Below are positions 24,721 to 33,199 of a stretch of 37,970 bases of DNA, one piece after another. Location: the NCBI GenBank assembly GCA_021108435.1, contig JAIOQY010000213.1, forward strand, positions 1 to 37,970. Reading direction: 5' to 3'. The first letter of the stretch is position 1. The number at the start of each line of letters is the position of its first letter. The notes below the pieces were generated by a model. That model was not told the DNA's origin and ran no database searches. It saw nothing but the letters and a program-made list of their open reading frames with translations. Made by a program: the position numbers and the translations under genes. The stretch comes from Candidatus Aegiribacteria sp. (GTDB taxonomy: Bacteria; Fermentibacterota; Fermentibacteria; Fermentibacterales; JCC-6).

Positions 24721-25473
24721 TCATGTTCTTTGGGGACACCCACCATAGAGTGGATGTCCCCTTGCTGTTCTTTTTTTGAGAAGCGTCTCAAGATGCTTTT
24801 CAATTTTACCTCTTGTGATTTCATTCTCGAAATCAGCGGGATGAATCGCAAACCTGACAGTCCGCGCTCCGCCAAGGACAACTCTGGATGATGTAACCCA
24901 GAGATCAGCCACCCATCTTTTCAGGTTGCCACCTCCGGCATAATTCACGACCGGTACTCTAAGATACGTATCACCAGTCAATGGATTCCATGTTCTCCAT
25001 CTGCTTTCGGCATATGTGAATCCGATTTCCGAAAGTGCTTTCAGCGTTCCCTTGCTGTATAGCCATGCCGGTGCAGTGAAACCTGTTATATCGGTTTTCA
25101 GTATTCTCTCAAGTTTGTTTTTTCCTTTTTTCAGTAATTCCGCAGCAGTCTCACAGTCAAGTCCCAGAAATTCTCCCTCTCCTCTCGTGAAGAGTGCTGA
25201 TCTGACTCGATCAATTGCTCTGTGACTGCCGATGCTGTCATAGTGATAATATCCATGTAGGATCATCTCTGTTCCCCCTGCAGAGAGATCTCTGAGCCAT
25301 TCACAGAATCCGGGGGAATCCTCAAGCGGCCATTCCCCCCAGAAATCGGGAACTACCAGCATGCTGTACCGTACCACTCCCAGCTCAACCAGCACATCGT
25401 GAATCCGCATAATGGTTTTCTCATGTCTGGGAGACACATCGTGCAGGCTGATATGAACGCTTTTAGCTCTCAT
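24721..25473 (-). CDS. DUF2334 polysaccharide-deacetylase-like protein
   Basis: 250 residues. N-terminus VHISLHDVSPRH has the Asp/His pair of the NodB-like fold; LHGYYHYDS near residue 72 carries further metal-type histidines; TGFTAPAWLYSKG near 140 is the family's catalytic-side segment. DUF2334 proteins are thought to act on polysaccharides. The final ~12 residues (ARGHPLYGGCPQRT) are encoded by the palindrome at 24732-24761, so the natural C-terminus may have been replaced when that element arrived. It lies 9 bp downstream of the GT4 gene in the same operon, which supports a glycan role. Confidence 0.82.
   Translation of the reverse strand: MRAKSVHISLHDVSPRHEKTIMRIHDVLVELGVVRYSMLVVPDFWGEWPLEDSPGFCEWLRDLSAGGTEMILHGYYHYDSIGSHRAIDRVRSALFTRGEGEFLGLDCETAAELLKKGKNKLERILKTDITGFTAPAWLYSKGTLKALSEIGFTYAESRWRTWNPLTGDTYLRVPVVNYAGGGNLKRWVADLWVTSSRVVLGGARTVRFAIHPADFENEITRGKIEKHLETLLKKRTARGHPLYGGCPQRT
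24732..24761. repeat. REP-like palindrome inside the 3' end of the DUF2334 gene
   Basis: GGGGACACCCAC (24732-24743) pairs with GTGGATGTCCCC (24750-24761) around a 6-nt loop, 12 pairs including one G-T. It shares GGGGACA with the elements at 711-738 and 20788. Its minus strand is translated as the last codons of the DUF2334 gene. Confidence 0.75.
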
Positions 25474-25482
25474 ATATCACCA

Positions 25483-26688
25483 TCAATCCTCCCACCATTT
25501 GTCAGGAGAGATCAGTCTGTCCGGATTTCCATCTCTGAAAGCACTGATGATTCTCTCGTAGAAAACTTCGATCCTTCGAAATACGGAATTCCAGTCATGT
25601 CCTGCGAGAGCAAATCTTCTGAGATAATCAGTTGCATCAGAATCGGACATTGCCGCAGCGGACACGATAGCATTTGCGAGGCTTTCCGGACTGTCTGACC
25701 GGTAAGGAGGTACAAATCCAAGAGACGCCGCCATATCACATGAAGCGCCTGAATCAGGGAACACCGGTGTTGTGCCGCAGGAGATTGCCTCAAGACCCGC
25801 CAGTCCGAACGTCTCTGACTGACCGAGTGACAGGTATACATCAGCTGAAGCCATTGCCTCAGCCACTGCGTCACGACCTGGAAGGTACGGCAGACGACGG
25901 ACTTCGGGATACTGCTTGATGAACTGGTTCAGCCTGCCTTCAGCAGGGCCATGTCCTCCAATAACAAGCTTTATTGAAGCCGGATCTCTGAACAGTGGAT
26001 ATGCCGCCATCAGCAGATCAAGACCTTTTTCACTGTGCAGCCTTGCGAGGTAAAGCACCAGTTTACTTCCGCTGTAGACCCCGAGAGCCCGACGAAATTC
26101 ATCAGAGCGTCTGGATGGAGAGAACTGATCTGTACTAACGCCAAGAGGAGTAAGAAAGAGTCTCTTCACTCCTGAGTCATGAAGCTTCTGAAGTATGCAC
26201 CTGCTGGCGGCAAAAACAGCTGTCATGCCGCCGTATGTTCTCCTTACATGATTCCTGGCCAGTTTGCTCAGCGACCTCGAAAGTACGGGAAACAATTTAC
26301 TCGCAAAAGGCTGAACATAGCTATCAGGATAATCCGTATGGTAAAACCCAACGGTTGGAACATCAGAGTTACCAAGTGCTTTCTTCGTGTGAATCGGAAG
26401 CAGATAGGGACTTCCAATCTCAACCAGATCAGGTTTAAAATCCCCAAAAGCAGACGTTAATCCCCCGCTGTCAATGATTAGGCGGTATCCTGAATCCAAT
26501 AGAGGAAGGGATTTCACTCTGTATACACTGGTATTCCCGTCTACAGTGCAATCGGTATTTCTACCCGGAATCACAAGAGCAATTGAGTGTTCGGGGCGGT
26601 TGGCGAAATACTCCATCTTCCTGTCGTGGTAGATCTTTATACCGCCGCCGGTCTCTGAATATGAACTGTTTGTGTCGCAGATTCGCAC
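25483..26688 (-). CDS. GT4-family glycosyltransferase (mannosyltransferase-like)
   Basis: 401 residues. N-terminal acceptor domain with SYSETGGGIKIYHDRKMEYF (glycine loop), DLVEIGSPYLLPIHT and VGFYHTDYPDSYV; C-terminal domain starting LVLYLARLHSEKGLDLL, GGHGPAEGRL, and the EX7E signature in SLGQSETFGLAGLEAISCG. The HTDYP segment resembles GDP-mannose-dependent alpha-mannosyltransferases such as MgtA, but the donor is not proven. GTG start at 26688 with AAGG 6 nt upstream. Lies between metG (19 bp) and the DUF2334 gene (9 bp), so it is in the metK operon. Confidence 0.88.
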   Translation of the reverse strand: MRICDTNSSYSETGGGIKIYHDRKMEYFANRPEHSIALVIPGRNTDCTVDGNTSVYRVKSLPLLDSGYRLIIDSGGLTSAFGDFKPDLVEIGSPYLLPIHTKKALGNSDVPTVGFYHTDYPDSYVQPFASKLFPVLSRSLSKLARNHVRRTYGGMTAVFAASRCILQKLHDSGVKRLFLTPLGVSTDQFSPSRRSDEFRRALGVYSGSKLVLYLARLHSEKGLDLLMAAYPLFRDPASIKLVIGGHGPAEGRLNQFIKQYPEVRRLPYLPGRDAVAEAMASADVYLSLGQSETFGLAGLEAISCGTTPVFPDSGASCDMAASLGFVPPYRSDSPESLANAIVSAAAMSDSDATDYLRRFALAGHDWNSVFRRIEVFYERIISAFRDGNPDRLISPDKWWED

Positions 26689-26707
26689 AGATAACCTTAT
26701 TTACATC

Positions 26708-28726
26708 TCAGCGGATGCTGTCACCCGGCATGGAATCGCTTCCCGGTTCAAGCAGGAATACCTTCCCTCCACCGTCGGATGCCAGAACCATACCGTTGCT
26801 TTTTACACCCCTGATTGAAACAGGCTGCAGATTGACCAGAACAATGACTTTTCTGTTAAGAAGCTCCTCTTTCGAATAGTATGGTTTCATTCCGGCAACA
26901 AGCTGACGGGTATGATCACCCATATCTGCAATCAGCCTGTACAATTTGTCAGCTCCTTCAATATCGTGAACTTCCGTTAAAAGCCCGACTCTCATATCAA
27001 GCTTCGCAAACTCGTCGTAAGAAATGCTTTCCTTGATCGAGACTCCAGGGGAGTTACTGTCATCGATACCGTCGTCAATTTCCCCTTTGATCATTACTTT
27101 CTCGAACCCTTTCTTCAGTTTATTCAAGAGAATCTCAGGAGTCCCGAGCTGATGCCCGGCCTGAAGATTTTCCCTGCCTGCGTCTTTCCAGAGCAAAGAA
27201 GTGTTTCCAAGCATTTCACCCGTTTTCTCAGAGGTGAAAGGTATGAACGGAGCAAGGAGAATCCTTAGTGAATCCGCGATCTGAAGACTGTAATAGATGG
27301 ATGTAGCACATGCCTGAGGATTACTTTTCGCTGTCTTCCAGGGCTGGGCCTGATCAAAATACCTGTTTCCCTCCCTGGCAAGATCCATGATCCTCGAACA
27401 CGCCGCCTTCAACTGGAAGTTCCTCAGCTGTTTTTCCGCTTCATCCCGTGTTCTGACAGCTGATGCCATAAGTTCCTCTTCAACACTCCCTGCCCGGGCA
27501 GGTTCAGGTACTTTTCCATCGAAATACAGGTGAGCGAATTTCATTGTCCTGTTTATGAAATTTCCGAAAACATCGGCAAGCTCGTTGTTCTTGGATCTAA
27601 ACTCACCCCATGTAAAATCAGCGTCACGGTTTTCAGGAGCATTAATCGCAAGCGTGTATCTGAGCGGGTCGGGAGGCAGGTGATCAAGGTAATCTTTAGT
27701 CCAGAGTGCCGTTCCCCGGCTTGTAGAGAATTTTTCTCCCTTGATGTTCAAATACTCGTTGGCGGGAATATTCCAGGGAAGGATAAAACCATCCAGGCCA
27801 TGAAGAACCGAGGGCTCGATTATAGCATGGAAAACGATATTGTCCTTGCCTATGAACTGAACAAGACGGCAATCAGGATTCTGCCAGTAATCTTTCCATC
27901 CGTCCGGATTCCCCTTATCAGCAAAGTACTCCATAGTGCTGCTGACATAACCCAGAAGCGCTTCGAACCAGACGTAGAGTACTTTTCCCTTAACTCCATC
28001 AAGGGGAACAGGCACACCCCAGTCGAGATCGCGGGTTATCGCTCTTTCCCGCAGGCCTTTCTTAAGCCATCCGCGACAGTAGTTCAGTACATTGTTCTTC
28101 CAGTCCCCGTGGTTCCCAAGCCAGATTTCCAGCCAGCCCTGGAATTGATCCAGTCTGAGGAACCATTGTCTTGTTTCTCTTGGAACCGGTGTGGCTCCGC
28201 ATATGGCGCAAACAGGATCCACCAGATCCAGAGCGTCAAGCCATGTGCCGCAGTCATCGCACTGATCTCCGCGAGCGTTCATGGAATCGCACTCGGGACA
28301 GGTGCCGTTTACGTATCTATCAGGAAGATAGCGTTTACATTTCTCACAGTAGAACTGCTCCATTGGTTTTTCGGTGATGTGTCCTTTTTCGAGAAGCTCC
28401 AGAAATACTCCCTGTGTAAAGCGGTAGTGTTCAGGTGTCTCCGTTCTAGAAAAATTATCAAAGGATATTCCCAATCTCTCGAAATCACTTTTGATCTCTT
28501 CGTGAAATATGTCAACCACTTCTCTGGGAGTTATACCCATCTGTTCGGCTTTCAGCGTTATCGGAACCCCGTGCTCGTCAGTGCCGCAAATGAAGATAAC
28601 GTCCTCTTCGCACATTCTCAGAAAACGAACATAAATATCCGCAGGCAGATATGCTCCGGCAATCTGGCCAAGGTGAGTGGGACCATTTGCGTAGGGTAAT
28701 GCGCTTGTTACGAGATATCGGGGCAT
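26708..28726 (-). CDS. metG: Methionyl-tRNA synthetase with C-terminal tRNA-binding domain
   Basis: 672 residues. Class I signatures: HLGQ (residues 18-21, HIGH equivalent) and KFSTS (332-336, KMSKS equivalent). Eight zinc-ligand cysteines at about 127, 130, 143, 146, 156, 159, 173 and 176 form two zinc knuckles, the four-CxxC class. The anticodon-binding helical domain follows to about residue 550. A C-terminal OB-fold EMAP/Trbp111-like domain begins at FAKLDMRVGLLTEV and contains LVAGMKPYYSKEEL and SNGMVLAS, giving dimerisation and tRNA binding. Start ATG 23 bp after ricT. Confidence 0.97.
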   Translation of the reverse strand: MPRYLVTSALPYANGPTHLGQIAGAYLPADIYVRFLRMCEEDVIFICGTDEHGVPITLKAEQMGITPREVVDIFHEEIKSDFERLGISFDNFSRTETPEHYRFTQGVFLELLEKGHITEKPMEQFYCEKCKRYLPDRYVNGTCPECDSMNARGDQCDDCGTWLDALDLVDPVCAICGATPVPRETRQWFLRLDQFQGWLEIWLGNHGDWKNNVLNYCRGWLKKGLRERAITRDLDWGVPVPLDGVKGKVLYVWFEALLGYVSSTMEYFADKGNPDGWKDYWQNPDCRLVQFIGKDNIVFHAIIEPSVLHGLDGFILPWNIPANEYLNIKGEKFSTSRGTALWTKDYLDHLPPDPLRYTLAINAPENRDADFTWGEFRSKNNELADVFGNFINRTMKFAHLYFDGKVPEPARAGSVEEELMASAVRTRDEAEKQLRNFQLKAACSRIMDLAREGNRYFDQAQPWKTAKSNPQACATSIYYSLQIADSLRILLAPFIPFTSEKTGEMLGNTSLLWKDAGRENLQAGHQLGTPEILLNKLKKGFEKVMIKGEIDDGIDDSNSPGVSIKESISYDEFAKLDMRVGLLTEVHDIEGADKLYRLIADMGDHTRQLVAGMKPYYSKEELLNRKVIVLVNLQPVSIRGVKSNGMVLASDGGGKVFLLEPGSDSMPGDSIR

Positions 28727-28749
28727 TTCTTCTCCATTTTCAAGGGGCT

Positions 28750-29670
28750 TCAGTCTCTGCCCGGTGTGTCGGAAGATCGTTTTTCAGAATCATATTCTTT
28801 TTTAAGAGGTTTTCTTTTTCTGTGGAACTTCTCTATGTCCATTGTTCTCTCTTCATCGTCATCCATTCGAAGCGTTACTGTTTCACTGAATATATCAACT
28901 GAAATAATCTCCCCTGTTCTTTTTCCTAATCTGGCTTTTGAACCGACCTGAGGGTACAATTTTCTCGCTTTTCGGTAAAAATCCGACTCAAAATGCAGGC
29001 AGCACTTCAGACGGCCGCAGACTCCGGAAACTTTCGAAGGATTGGGAGTCAGATCCTGTTCACGAACATCCCTCAGGGTGATGGATCTGAATTGTGAAAG
29101 GTAGGATGCACAGCAGAGCCTCTGGCCGCAGACTCCGCGACCATCTTTCTGCCTTGCGTCGTCTCTTACCCCGATCTGACGCATTTCAATCCTTGCGTGA
29201 AATTTGCTTGCAAGATCACGAACAAGCCCTCGGAAATCCATCCGCTCATCAGCGGTGAAATATATTCTGATTTTCCGTCTATCCAGTTGAACCTCGCAGC
29301 TTGAAAGCCGCATATCCTGCTTCCTTACTGCAATTCTTTCCTTGCAGAATCTCAGTACTTTATCCTCGAAATCCCTGTTCTGCTCATAATTCGCTATATC
29401 GGTGAAGGTAGCCTTTCTAATAAACTTTCCGGTTATTGAAGCAACAGGGTCCCTTGGATTGTACTTGGCTACAACTCTTCCGAGATCTTCTCCTCTATCA
29501 ACGGAAACTACTACCATTTCTCCTATCTCAACAGGGATTTCAGCCAGGTTAATGAACGTATCCAGGCGTTTGGAGCTGAACTGCAGTCTCAGGAGTTCGG
29601 TTGCTTCAAATCTGATAGATTCATAGTCATCAGTATGATTACCGTTGTTGCTGTTACCATTATTACTCAA
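28750..29670 (-). CDS. ricT: PSP1-domain protein RicT (YaaT)
   Basis: 306 residues. The PSP1 C-terminal domain lies at about residues 75-165 (RFCKERIAVRKQDMRL, SSCEVQLDRRKIRIYFTADER in parts). Two cysteine clusters, GVCGQRLCC (C181, C186, C187) and GVCGRLKCC (C218, C223, C224), are the iron-sulfur ligand motifs of RicT, part of the RicAFT complex that in Bacillus affects RNA processing. N-terminus is Asn/Gly-rich (NNGNSNNGN); C-terminus is a basic tail. The ATG overlaps the holB stop by 4 bp. The holB-ricT-metG order is the same as in many Firmicutes, a conserved neighbourhood. Confidence 0.93.
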   Translation of the reverse strand: MSNNGNSNNGNHTDDYESIRFEATELLRLQFSSKRLDTFINLAEIPVEIGEMVVVSVDRGEDLGRVVAKYNPRDPVASITGKFIRKATFTDIANYEQNRDFEDKVLRFCKERIAVRKQDMRLSSCEVQLDRRKIRIYFTADERMDFRGLVRDLASKFHARIEMRQIGVRDDARQKDGRGVCGQRLCCASYLSQFRSITLRDVREQDLTPNPSKVSGVCGRLKCCLHFESDFYRKARKLYPQVGSKARLGKRTGEIISVDIFSETVTLRMDDDEERTMDIEKFHRKRKPLKKEYDSEKRSSDTPGRD

Positions 29671-30755
29671 GATACCGAGTTCCTTCCTGTCGCTCTAACA
29701 ATTCTCCTTGCACCCAGAAATGCGGCTGTAAGTACCAGCCGTGGAATTCCATTTCCTCGAAGCCTGGTTTCAGCGGTCTGGAATACCGGGAGCAGGTTCT
29801 CAGCTTCTTCATCATTTATATCGATCCCGTCAAAGTACTTCTCAGTATGGGTAAGAGGTTTCATTTCCAAGGATCTGCGTCTAAGGTCAAGAAGTATCGA
29901 CTGCATTTCTATAGTGAATTCCAAAGTTCCCTCCCTGCCAAGATTCCGTGAAACCTCCGCAGCTATCAAAATTACCGGTGAGACCATGGTTTTGTCAACT
30001 ATTTGCCGCAGAATGCTCAGGGGATCGTAATTCGCGGTGAGGGAAACATCTCTACCTTCACGAATGAGGGCTACTCCAGGTCTTCCATCTGAAGCTACTG
30101 CTGTCTCTGCCGCCGTCTCTCTGCTCATTCCGCTCCTGTTCATGAGAATATCCACTATCAGATTCTCACTCAGTCTTCTGAACCTTATCAGATGAGCGCG
30201 CGATCTGATTGTGGGAAGAAGAGCAGACCAGGCGGAGCTTATCAGGATGATGACCGTGTCATCAGGTGGTTCCTCAAGGGTTTTAAGGAGCGAATTAGCG
30301 GCTTCAACTCCCATTCTGTCCGAGTCGACGATGATCTCAATATGGCCTTTATTCTCAAAGGATTTGTGGGATAGTCTTTTTCCCATTTCTCGAATCTGGT
30401 CAATTTTAATCCTGCTGTTTCCAGGAATCCGGAGCGGGCTTTTTTTATCATCTGCTCTTGCCTGAAAAAGGGATGCTAAGTCCTCCGGTTCTGTTTTCTC
30501 CAATTGCGGAATCGTTAATCTCACATCCGGATGCTGGAATCTGAATACTCTCATGCAGTCATTACATGTTCCGCAGTAACCTGAATCCGCGACGGAACAC
30601 ATCCATGAAGCAGCAAGTTCAAGAGCCGCTGTAAGCTTCCCAACTCCTTCAGGTCCGGCGAAAAGATAGGCATGAGCAAGCCTGTTCTTCATCATTGATC
30701 TTCCAAGAAGTTCAGAGGCCTGTTTCTGTCCTTGCACTATTCTGAAAATACTCAT
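29667..30755 (-). CDS. holB: DNA polymerase III subunit delta'
   Basis: 362 residues, AAA+ clamp-loader subunit. Walker A GPEGVGK at 34-40, zinc module C53-x7-C61-x2-C64-x2-C67, the Walker B/sensor region HIEIIVDSDRMGVEAANSLLKTLEEPP (quoted in part: DRMGVEAANSLLKTLEEPP), and SRAHLIRFRRLSE with the SRC-like motif changed to SRA. Unlike many delta' proteins the Walker A is intact. Stops 4 bp into ricT; starts 3 bp after the envC-like gene. Confidence 0.93.
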   Translation of the reverse strand: MSIFRIVQGQKQASELLGRSMMKNRLAHAYLFAGPEGVGKLTAALELAASWMCSVADSGYCGTCNDCMRVFRFQHPDVRLTIPQLEKTEPEDLASLFQARADDKKSPLRIPGNSRIKIDQIREMGKRLSHKSFENKGHIEIIVDSDRMGVEAANSLLKTLEEPPDDTVIILISSAWSALLPTIRSRAHLIRFRRLSENLIVDILMNRSGMSRETAAETAVASDGRPGVALIREGRDVSLTANYDPLSILRQIVDKTMVSPVILIAAEVSRNLGREGTLEFTIEMQSILLDLRRRSLEMKPLTHTEKYFDGIDINDEEAENLLPVFQTAETRLRGNGIPRLVLTAAFLGARRIVRATGRNSVS

Positions 30756-30758
30756 TTT

Positions 30759-31874
30759 CTATTCCAGGTACTCCTCCGGGTTTACCGGTACTCCACTTCT
30801 TCTAATCTCAAAATAGTATCCAGGTTGCCCACCGGGGACTGATCCTGTTTTCCCTATCTGAGATCCGGATAAAACTTCATCATTTGGATTTACCAGAATC
30901 TGTCCAAGATATCCGTACACCGTATGATATCCGTCCTGGTGATCAAGCACTATCATCTGTCCCATACTCAGGAATTCCCTGGCCCAGAGAACCACTCCTT
31001 CTGCTGATGAATACACCGGCTGGCCAGGAGGAGTGACAACTGTGATACCGTCACTGGTTGTCTGGGTTCCATACTCCTGATGAATCTGAATTCCAAATGC
31101 TCTAACAACCTGCCCACTTGCAGGCCAGCTGATACTTCCCTGGAAGGATTCCATGTAACTGTCGGATTCAGGTTCCAGAAAAGGAGTTCCGGAAGTCACT
31201 GGAGTTGACCGAACACTGAGCCGGGTTACGAATTCCGCCCTGCTGATTCTTCTATCTTCCAGAACTGCAAGCGATTCTTTCTCGGCTGCTATCCTTCCCA
31301 TCAACTGATTTCTTATCGAAGCCTGTCGGGCTTCCTCATCGTAGATTCCACCCTGCAATTCCTCCATCTGCTCTCTGAGCTGCTGAACCTCGACCAGAAG
31401 AACCTCCAGCGAGTCTCTGCAGCTCCCCAGTGAGTCCTGGCTTGTGGAGAGCATGAATACTTCATTCGCAGCTTTTGATGCAAGATAATCAATATAGGCC
31501 TGGCGGCGGAGCATTCTTGTGAATCCCCCTTCTATAAAGAAATATCCAATCCCTCCGAGATTCCTGTGAGAATAGAGGTAAAGCAGGTAAGAGGAAAGAT
31601 TTTCAACAAGTTCCCCGCGCAGGGAATCCTCAGATGTGAATACCCCTGAAACCCGGGAAAGCTGCTGGAGTATCCTCGATTCCTCAAGGGCCAGCTCATT
31701 GTAATAATCCCTTGAAATGGTAAGGTGCTCGTGTATGGCATCGAGTATTGTTGATATTGCCGCTTCTTCTTCTTCCAGTTGAGAAATATGAGCCTGGGTT
31801 TCGCGCAGACATGTATCAAGACTGTCAAGAGAGCCTGCGGTGATGATACAGGCAACAAATATCAGAACTGTCAC
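30759..31874 (-). CDS. envC: EnvC-like murein hydrolase activator (degenerate LytM/M23 domain)
   Basis: 371 residues. GTG start with GGAGG 5 nt upstream and a hydrophobic export signal (TVLIFVACIITAG). Residues ~20-210 are coiled coil (SQLEEEEAAISTIL, EVQQLREQMEELQGG). The C-terminal LytM domain runs from VRAFGIQIHQEYG to YYFEIRRSGVPVNPEEYL. The M23 zinc ligands are gone: the HxGID segment reads TSDGIT and the HLHFE segment reads YYFE. E. coli EnvC has the same loss and works as an activator of amidases under FtsEX, so a non-catalytic divisome role is likely. FtsEX and amidase genes are not in the window. Confidence 0.85.
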   Translation of the reverse strand: MTVLIFVACIITAGSLDSLDTCLRETQAHISQLEEEEAAISTILDAIHEHLTISRDYYNELALEESRILQQLSRVSGVFTSEDSLRGELVENLSSYLLYLYSHRNLGGIGYFFIEGGFTRMLRRQAYIDYLASKAANEVFMLSTSQDSLGSCRDSLEVLLVEVQQLREQMEELQGGIYDEEARQASIRNQLMGRIAAEKESLAVLEDRRISRAEFVTRLSVRSTPVTSGTPFLEPESDSYMESFQGSISWPASGQVVRAFGIQIHQEYGTQTTSDGITVVTPPGQPVYSSAEGVVLWAREFLSMGQMIVLDHQDGYHTVYGYLGQILVNPNDEVLSGSQIGKTGSVPGGQPGYYFEIRRSGVPVNPEEYLE

Positions 31875-31911
31875 CGGTTCCTCCCATCAACTCTGTGGAT
31901 AACCGTTTTTA

Positions 31912-33069
31912 CTAAAGAAGTCTGGATGCAATATCCTCAACCCGATCGGTCTTCTCCCATGAGAATGCTCCATCGTGTCCAGGTTCTCTACCAAAATGAC
32001 CAAAAGACGAAGTTTTGCTGAAAACAGGCTTTTTCAATCCAAGATATTCTATGATACCATACGGCTGCAGAGGAAAAATATCCCTTATTGCAGTCTCAAC
32101 CGCAGAGATATCGGAGATTTTTTCCGTTCCGAATGTCTCAACCATAACAGAGACCGGTTCTGCCTGGCCTATTGCGTAGGCAAGCTGTATCTCACACCTG
32201 TCAGCAATCCCGGCTTCAACAAGGTTTTTAGCGATGTAACGTGCCATATATGCTGCGGAGCGATCTACCTTTGTGGAATCCTTGCCTGAAAATGCTCCGC
32301 CTCCGTGACGCCCTGTGCCACCATATGTATCGACAATGATCTTCCTGCCGGTAAGGCCGGTATCACCGTGCGGCCCGCCTATGGCAAATCTGCCTGAGGG
32401 GTTGAAAAGGAGTTTACCTGTCCATTGAAGATGCGGTTTGCACAACTCAAGAACAGGGGACACTACTTTTTCGCGAATGTCTTCAATCATATCTTCGGTT
32501 CCCGCATCCGGAGCATGGTGTACCGAGAGTAGAATCTCATCAATGGATACAGGCCTGAAACTCTCATATTCAACAGTTACCTGGCTTTTTGCGTCAGGTC
32601 TCGCCCATTGCAGTTCTCCTGCCAGACGTATTTCCCTGAGTTTTTCAAGAAGCCTGTGAGCAAGCTGTATCGGGTAAGGCATATGCACTTCGGTCTCGCA
32701 GCAGGCAAATCCGAACATCAATCCCTGATCTCCGGCTCCCTTATTGTCTACAACACCATGATCAATATCCGGAGACTGAGAGTGTATCCGGATTTTGTAT
32801 GTATTTTCATCATAATGAAAACCAAGATCCGGTTGATCGTACCCAATGGATTTGATAGTATCTCTGGCGACTTTCTCATAATCAACCTGGGCATGGCTCT
32901 TCACTTCACCAGCCAGCAGGCAGAAATTGGTAGTCACCAGGGTTTCACAGGCCACATGAGCATTTGGATCAAAGGCAAGGTGCGCGTCAAGAACGGCATC
33001 TGATATCTGGTCACAGATTTTATCAGGATGACCCTCGGAAACGGATTCGCTGGTAAACAGTCTTCCCAT
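31912..33069 (-). CDS. metK: S-adenosylmethionine synthetase
   Basis: 385 residues. ATP + methionine to SAM. Starts GRLFTSESVSEGHPDK, then CDQISDAVLDA, the conserved GAGDQGLMFG, the phosphate-binding GGGAFSGKDSTKVDRSAAY and GRFAIGGPHGDTGLTGRK. ATG at 33069 with GGAAGGG about 9 nt upstream; a TTG at 33087 would put the start inside that site, so it is rejected. Its leader carries a SAM-II type riboswitch and a terminator, so SAM probably represses this gene and the genes co-transcribed behind it (envC-like, holB, ricT, metG, GT4, DUF2334). Confidence 0.97.
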   Translation of the reverse strand: MGRLFTSESVSEGHPDKICDQISDAVLDAHLAFDPNAHVACETLVTTNFCLLAGEVKSHAQVDYEKVARDTIKSIGYDQPDLGFHYDENTYKIRIHSQSPDIDHGVVDNKGAGDQGLMFGFACCETEVHMPYPIQLAHRLLEKLREIRLAGELQWARPDAKSQVTVEYESFRPVSIDEILLSVHHAPDAGTEDMIEDIREKVVSPVLELCKPHLQWTGKLLFNPSGRFAIGGPHGDTGLTGRKIIVDTYGGTGRHGGGAFSGKDSTKVDRSAAYMARYIAKNLVEAGIADRCEIQLAYAIGQAEPVSVMVETFGTEKISDISAVETAIRDIFPLQPYGIIEYLGLKKPVFSKTSSFGHFGREPGHDGAFSWEKTDRVEDIASRLL

Positions 33070-33100
33070 GACTATAAACCCTTCCAATCTGACAGCCGAA

Positions 33101-33125
33101 GAAAAATAGCCGCCTGCCGGCGGCT
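33101..33125 (-). terminator. Intrinsic terminator in the metK leader
   Basis: On the minus strand AGCCGCC-GGCA-GGCGGCT (33108-33125) is a perfect 7-bp GC-rich stem with 4-nt loop, followed by ATTTTTC. It lies 14 nt downstream of the SAM-II aptamer and about 30 nt before the metK ATG, the position of a transcription attenuator. Confidence 0.8.
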
Positions 33126-33138
33126 TGAGGTTGCTATC

Positions 33139-33192
33139 GGCTTTTTAGCACTTTTTTTAACGTGGTTGCAATAGACCTCAAATCATTCCACG
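33139..33192 (-). promoter_or_regulatory. SAM-II riboswitch aptamer upstream of metK
   Basis: Read on the minus strand, 54 nt. P1: CGTGG (33188-33192) pairs with CCACG (33161-33165). The P1 loop holds TGATTTGAGG and TATTGCAA; the 3' part holds GTGCTAAAAAGCC. These match the SAM-II consensus blocks (TGATTTA, TATTGCAA, GCTAAAAAG). The pseudoknot pair that is CC with GG in the well-studied SAM-II RNA appears here as GG (33176-33177) with CC (33139-33140), a compensatory change. The predicted transcription start (about 33193) abuts P1. The downstream gene is metK, a known SAM-II target. Judged from memory of the consensus; not computed. Confidence 0.82.
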
Positions 33193-33199
33193 AAGCTTA

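Noticed and set aside
24579-24881. 100-codon minus-strand frame across the intergenic spacer
   Set aside because: It overlaps the DUF2334 gene and the start of the YugP gene in other frames and looks like low-quality sequence with no family features.
27530-28699. 389-codon open frame on the plus strand
   Set aside because: It is antisense to metG, which has full-length family motifs; the frame has no recognisable protein features.
32455-32466. GGGGACAC copy
   Set aside because: It is inside conserved metK coding sequence with no complementary arm, so it is coincidence.
33139-33192. SAM-I riboswitch, because of GCAACC and GTGCTAA in the leader
   Set aside because: The long 5' half of SAM-I (GAGGGA, GGCCC, GAAACC blocks) is absent, and the whole 54 nt fits SAM-II.
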